NCBI RefSeq assembly: GCF_017876795.1
Contig: NZ_JAGIOR010000002.1
Location: 558,001-622,000 of the forward strand
Source: Rhizobium leguminosarum
Lineage (GTDB): Bacteria > Pseudomonadota > Alphaproteobacteria > Rhizobiales > Rhizobiaceae
Length of the DNA stretch: 64,000 bases
Direction: 5' to 3'
Positions 62,243-64,000 of this stretch are shown piece after piece; position 1 is the stretch's first letter; each line of letters opens with the position of its first letter. The position numbers and the translations under genes were made by a program. Below the pieces are notes generated by a model. The model was not told where the DNA came from and did not search any database. It saw only the letters and a list, made by a program, of their open reading frames with translations.

Positions 62243-63763
62243 ATGAAACTGCATTTGGTCGCTGCCTGTTTTTCAACCGCGATGATCGGGCTGAGCGCTG
62301 GCTCGGCTCACGCTGAAGATGCCAAGAGCAACGTCACTGTCGTGCTTGCCGAGACCGTCGATGTCGTCGAGCCCTGCATGGCGGCACGCCAGGACGTCGG
62401 CCGGGTCATTTCCGAAAACGTCAACGAGATGCTGGTCGAATTTGACTACATCAATGGCGGTCTGAAACCCCGCCTGGCGACGGAATGGTCGAAGATCGAC
62501 GACGACACCTGGGAGTTCAAGCTGCGCCCGAATGTCAAATGGCACGACGGCAAGCCGTTCACCGCCAAGGACGTCCAGTTCACGATAGAGCGCAACAAGA
62601 ACAAGAAGCTCAGCTGTGAGACCGGCGGCAAATATTTCGGTGGCACGGAATTCAGCTTCGAGACGCCGGATGCCAACACGATCCGCATTACGACAAAACC
62701 GGCTCAGCCGATTCTTCCGCTGCTGATGACGGTGATGGCCGTGGAGTCGGCCGAGGCGACACCAGCAGACGAATTTACCCGCAAGCCGATCGGTACCGGC
62801 CCCTATACGTTCGACAAATGGGATATCGGCCAGTCGATCGTGCTGAAGCGCAATCCGGACTATTGGGGGGAAAAACCCCAGGCAGAACAGGCGACCTATC
62901 TGTTCCGCTCCGACAGCGCGGTCGCAGCCGCCATGGTCGATGCCGGCGAAGCCGATATCGTTCCGGCCGTATCGGTGCAGGATGCCACCAACAAGGAAAC
63001 CGATTTCGCTTATCCGAATTCAGAGACGACATCGCTGCGCATCGATACGCGCGCAGCACCCCTCAACGACCGACGCGTACGCGAAGCGATGAACCTCGCC
63101 ATCGATCGTCAGGCAATGCTCGGAACGCTTTTCCCCGAACAGGCGAAGATCGCCACACAGCTCGTCGTACCCACAACGATCGGCTACAATGCCGATATTC
63201 CCGTCTGGCCCTATGATCCCGAAAAAGCAAAGGAACTGGTCAAGGCGGCGAAAGCGGACGGCGTCCCGGTCGATCAGCAGATCCGCATCATCGGCCGCAA
63301 CGGGCAATATCCCAACGCCACCGAAGCGATGGAAGCGATGATGGCCATGCTTCAGGAGGTCGGCTTGAACGTCAAGCTCGACATGTATGACGTTTCCGTG
63401 TGGAACGGCTACTTCGTGGCACCTTTCGTCGCCGATTCCGGTCCGACGCTGACGCAGTCGCAGCACGATAATGCGACCGGCGATCCCGTCTTCACCGCCT
63501 TCGTGAAATACGCGGCCGACGGCTCTCACTCCATGGTTCGGGATCCCGCAGTCGACGCCCTCATCGCCAAGGCGACCTCAGCCACCGGCGACGCGCGCAC
63601 AAAACTCTGGAAGGAGCTTTTCGCCAAGGTGAACACCGAGATCATCGCCGATATCCCGATGTTTCACATGGTCGGTTTCACCCGCGTTTCGCCGCGTCTC
63701 GACTTCAAGCCGACGATCGCGACGAATTCCGAGCTGCAGCTGGCGCAGATCCGCTTCAAGTAA
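62243..63763 (+). CDS. Family-5 extracellular solute-binding protein
   Basis: This 506-residue periplasmic protein of the DppA/OppA family has a signal peptide (LVAACFSTAMIGLSAGSAHA). Family segments are LAETVDVVEPCMAARQDVGR, LATEWSKIDDDTWEFKLRPN, VKWHDGKPFTAKDVQFTIER, KPIGTGPYTFDKWDIG and VREAMNLAIDRQAMLGTLFP. The ATG at 62243 is preceded by GGGAGGAG. It is the likely partner of the permease/ATPase operon at 51.8-55.3 kb, from which it is separated by the regulator and enzyme genes. Substrate unproven. Confidence 0.92.
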   Translation: MKLHLVAACFSTAMIGLSAGSAHAEDAKSNVTVVLAETVDVVEPCMAARQDVGRVISENVNEMLVEFDYINGGLKPRLATEWSKIDDDTWEFKLRPNVKWHDGKPFTAKDVQFTIERNKNKKLSCETGGKYFGGTEFSFETPDANTIRITTKPAQPILPLLMTVMAVESAEATPADEFTRKPIGTGPYTFDKWDIGQSIVLKRNPDYWGEKPQAEQATYLFRSDSAVAAAMVDAGEADIVPAVSVQDATNKETDFAYPNSETTSLRIDTRAAPLNDRRVREAMNLAIDRQAMLGTLFPEQAKIATQLVVPTTIGYNADIPVWPYDPEKAKELVKAAKADGVPVDQQIRIIGRNGQYPNATEAMEAMMAMLQEVGLNVKLDMYDVSVWNGYFVAPFVADSGPTLTQSQHDNATGDPVFTAFVKYAADGSHSMVRDPAVDALIAKATSATGDARTKLWKELFAKVNTEIIADIPMFHMVGFTRVSPRLDFKPTIATNSELQLAQIRFK

Positions 63764-63780
63764 GCCGGTTTGCAGATTGA

Positions 63781-63813
63781 AGCGCGGGCCGCCTTTCCTG
63801 AATGGCCCGCGCT
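63781..63813 (+). terminator. Hairpin after the binding-protein gene, weak terminator or RNA stabiliser
   Basis: A perfect 10-bp GC-rich stem (AGCGCGGGCC with GGCCCGCGCT) closes a 13-base loop, 18 bp after the binding-protein stop and before the next gene. Only a short T-run follows, so it may partly stop transcription or protect the upstream mRNA, giving an excess of binding protein. Confidence 0.6.
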
Positions 63814-63839
63814 TTCGATGACATGACGGATGGATGCCT

Positions 63840-64000
63840 ATGCCGCTGATTGACCGCATTGCCCTCAGCCAATTCGCCGAAGAGATATTGACCCGCGCCG
63901 GGATGGAGCCCGACAAGGCCGAAACGACAGCCGCCGTCCTGGTGGAAGGCGACATGATCGGCCACGAAACGCATGGCGTCAGCCTTCTGAACTGGTATGT
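63840..64000 (+). CDS. Ldh2-family (malate/L-lactate-type) NAD(P)-dependent oxidoreductase, 3' end outside window
   Basis: Only the first 53 codons are seen. They begin MPLIDRIALSQFAEEILTRA and continue through PDKAETTAAVLVEGDMIGHE to THGVSLLNWY, the N-terminus of the YlbC/YiaK/malate dehydrogenase-type family, where GHETHGV carries the catalytic His region. Members reduce 2-oxo acids such as 2,3-diketogulonate, piperideine carboxylate or ureidoglycolate. It follows the binding-protein gene and may act in the same sugar-acid pathway. Confidence 0.8.
   Translation, partial: MPLIDRIALSQFAEEILTRAGMEPDKAETTAAVLVEGDMIGHETHGVSLLNWY

Overview
The window looks like a chromosomal or large-plasmid segment of a fast-growing rhizobium (Rhizobium etli / leguminosarum type). 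The base composition is high GC with strong third-position bias, and starts are often GTG or TTG behind good Shine-Dalgarno sequences. The gene content also fits: UgpC-type sugar ABC importers, ROK/AraC/LacI/GntR regulators, a GlgE-TreS/maltokinase-GlgB operon, an extended MalG-like permease, and a sugar-acid catabolic cluster. The placement is by gene content only. No rRNA, tRNA, insertion sequence, CRISPR array or phage gene was seen.

Layout. 0-7.4 kb: the end of a probable beta-helix glycosidase gene and a three-gene sugar ABC importer, then three regulators in a row (ROK, AraC, LacI). 7.5-13.5 kb: a TetR repressor divergent from an RND efflux operon with two lipoprotein adaptors and one pump, with a clear palindromic operator between them. 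13.7-22 kb: a frameshifted alpha/beta hydrolase, an NCS1 permease, a chemoreceptor, a CorA-type transporter, and a minus-strand group of small secreted protein, metallo-hydrolase and APH-type kinase. 22.1-30.9 kb: glgE, treS-mak and glgB in tight coupling. 30.9-34.4 kb: a ThDP enzyme and an aromatic-type aminotransferase, divergent from an Lrp regulator. 34.4-37.2 kb: an iron-chelate-type ABC importer.

37.4-46.3 kb: two small conserved-looking hypothetical genes, divergent from a very large soluble hybrid kinase. This kinase has about 25 HAMP modules, of which 22 form eleven nearly identical 92-residue tandem repeats. It is followed by a REC-kinase-REC protein, then treZ and malQ (46.4-50.1 kb). 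50.1-55.8 kb: a frameshifted DMT transporter, a family-5-type ABC importer (two permeases and a fused double ATPase) and a deletion remnant of a D-2-hydroxyacid dehydrogenase. 55.8-64 kb: a GntR regulator divergent from an IlvD/Edd dehydratase, an enolase-superfamily dehydratase, an RraA-like protein and a 2,5-dioxovalerate-type aldehyde dehydrogenase, then the family-5 solute-binding protein and the start of an Ldh2-type oxidoreductase.

How the parts fit. TreS converts trehalose to maltose, the fused maltokinase makes maltose-1-phosphate, GlgE polymerises it and GlgB branches the product; TreZ and MalQ process malto-oligosyl material. The poly-HAMP kinase sits among these osmolyte and glycogen genes. 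Soluble poly-HAMP kinases of fungi are osmosensors, so a link to trehalose metabolism is a reasonable hypothesis, but the sequence does not prove it. At the right end, the GntR regulator, sugar-acid enzymes and split family-5 ABC importer look like one catabolic unit. A 12-bp motif is shared exactly by the regulator/dehydratase promoter region and the binding-protein promoter region. Three genes are visibly broken (13.7, 50.8 and 55.3 kb).
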